Below the pieces are notes generated by a model that was not told the DNA's origin, ran no database searches, and worked only from the letters and a program-made list of their open reading frames with translations. This document shows positions 5,650-5,677 of a DNA stretch of 5,677 nt, piece after piece (position 1 is the first letter of the stretch; every line of letters begins with the position of its first letter). The position numbers and the translations under genes are program-made. This DNA comes from Succinivibrio sp. (GTDB lineage: Bacteria > Pseudomonadota > Gammaproteobacteria > Enterobacterales > Succinivibrionaceae): contig JAGDBH010000352.1 in the NCBI GenBank assembly GCA_017959135.1, forward strand, positions 1 through 5,677. The letters run 5' to 3'.

Positions 5650-5677
5650 ATTTGATTAATGATTTGAAGTTTTTAAA

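Overview
The window is a compact, single-direction (minus-strand) gene cluster, with the start of a mobile element at its left edge. Read in the direction of transcription (from high to low coordinates) it holds: a promoter-like leader (5602-5677); a FAD-dependent oxidoreductase of the DAO/OrdL-PuuB type (4267-5601); a MetQ/NlpA-type periplasmic binding protein (3386-4204); MetN, the ABC ATPase with a C-terminal NIL domain (2257-3294); MetI, the permease (1584-2264); and a second, paralogous FAD oxidoreductase (246-1574). Past an AT-rich junction (161-245), the first 53 codons of a MerR-like/IS607-type recombinase run off the left edge (1-160).

The spacing suggests one operon of five genes. 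metN and metI overlap by 8 bp. The metI stop codon overlaps the Shine-Dalgarno of the last gene, with only 9 bp between the two reading frames. The two larger gaps lie on either side of metQ: 62 bp before it and 91 bp after it. The gap after metQ contains a strong stem-loop followed by a T-run, which looks like a partial terminator that would let the binding protein be made in excess over the ATPase and permease.

The transporter parts look complete and functional: MetN keeps all its ATPase motifs, MetI its EAA loop, and MetQ the ligand-pocket motifs of the family. Two points are unusual. The methionine-type importer is flanked on both sides by related flavin oxidoreductases, and MetQ has an ordinary signal peptide with no lipobox cysteine. 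The simplest reading (inference) is an import-and-oxidise module for an amino acid or amine-bearing ligand. D-methionine is an attractive candidate, because MetNIQ systems are known to accept it and DAO-family enzymes deaminate D-amino acids. The substrate cannot be read from sequence.

The organism is probably a Gram-negative bacterium of moderately low GC: the binding protein has a cleavable Sec signal and no lipid anchor, intergenic DNA is AT-rich, and Shine-Dalgarno sites are clear. A host-associated gammaproteobacterium such as a member of the Succinivibrionaceae is possible, but this is a guess and not shown by the sequence. No RNA genes, CRISPR arrays, SAM riboswitch or clear MetJ operators were seen. 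There is no gene-free stretch longer than 300 bases.
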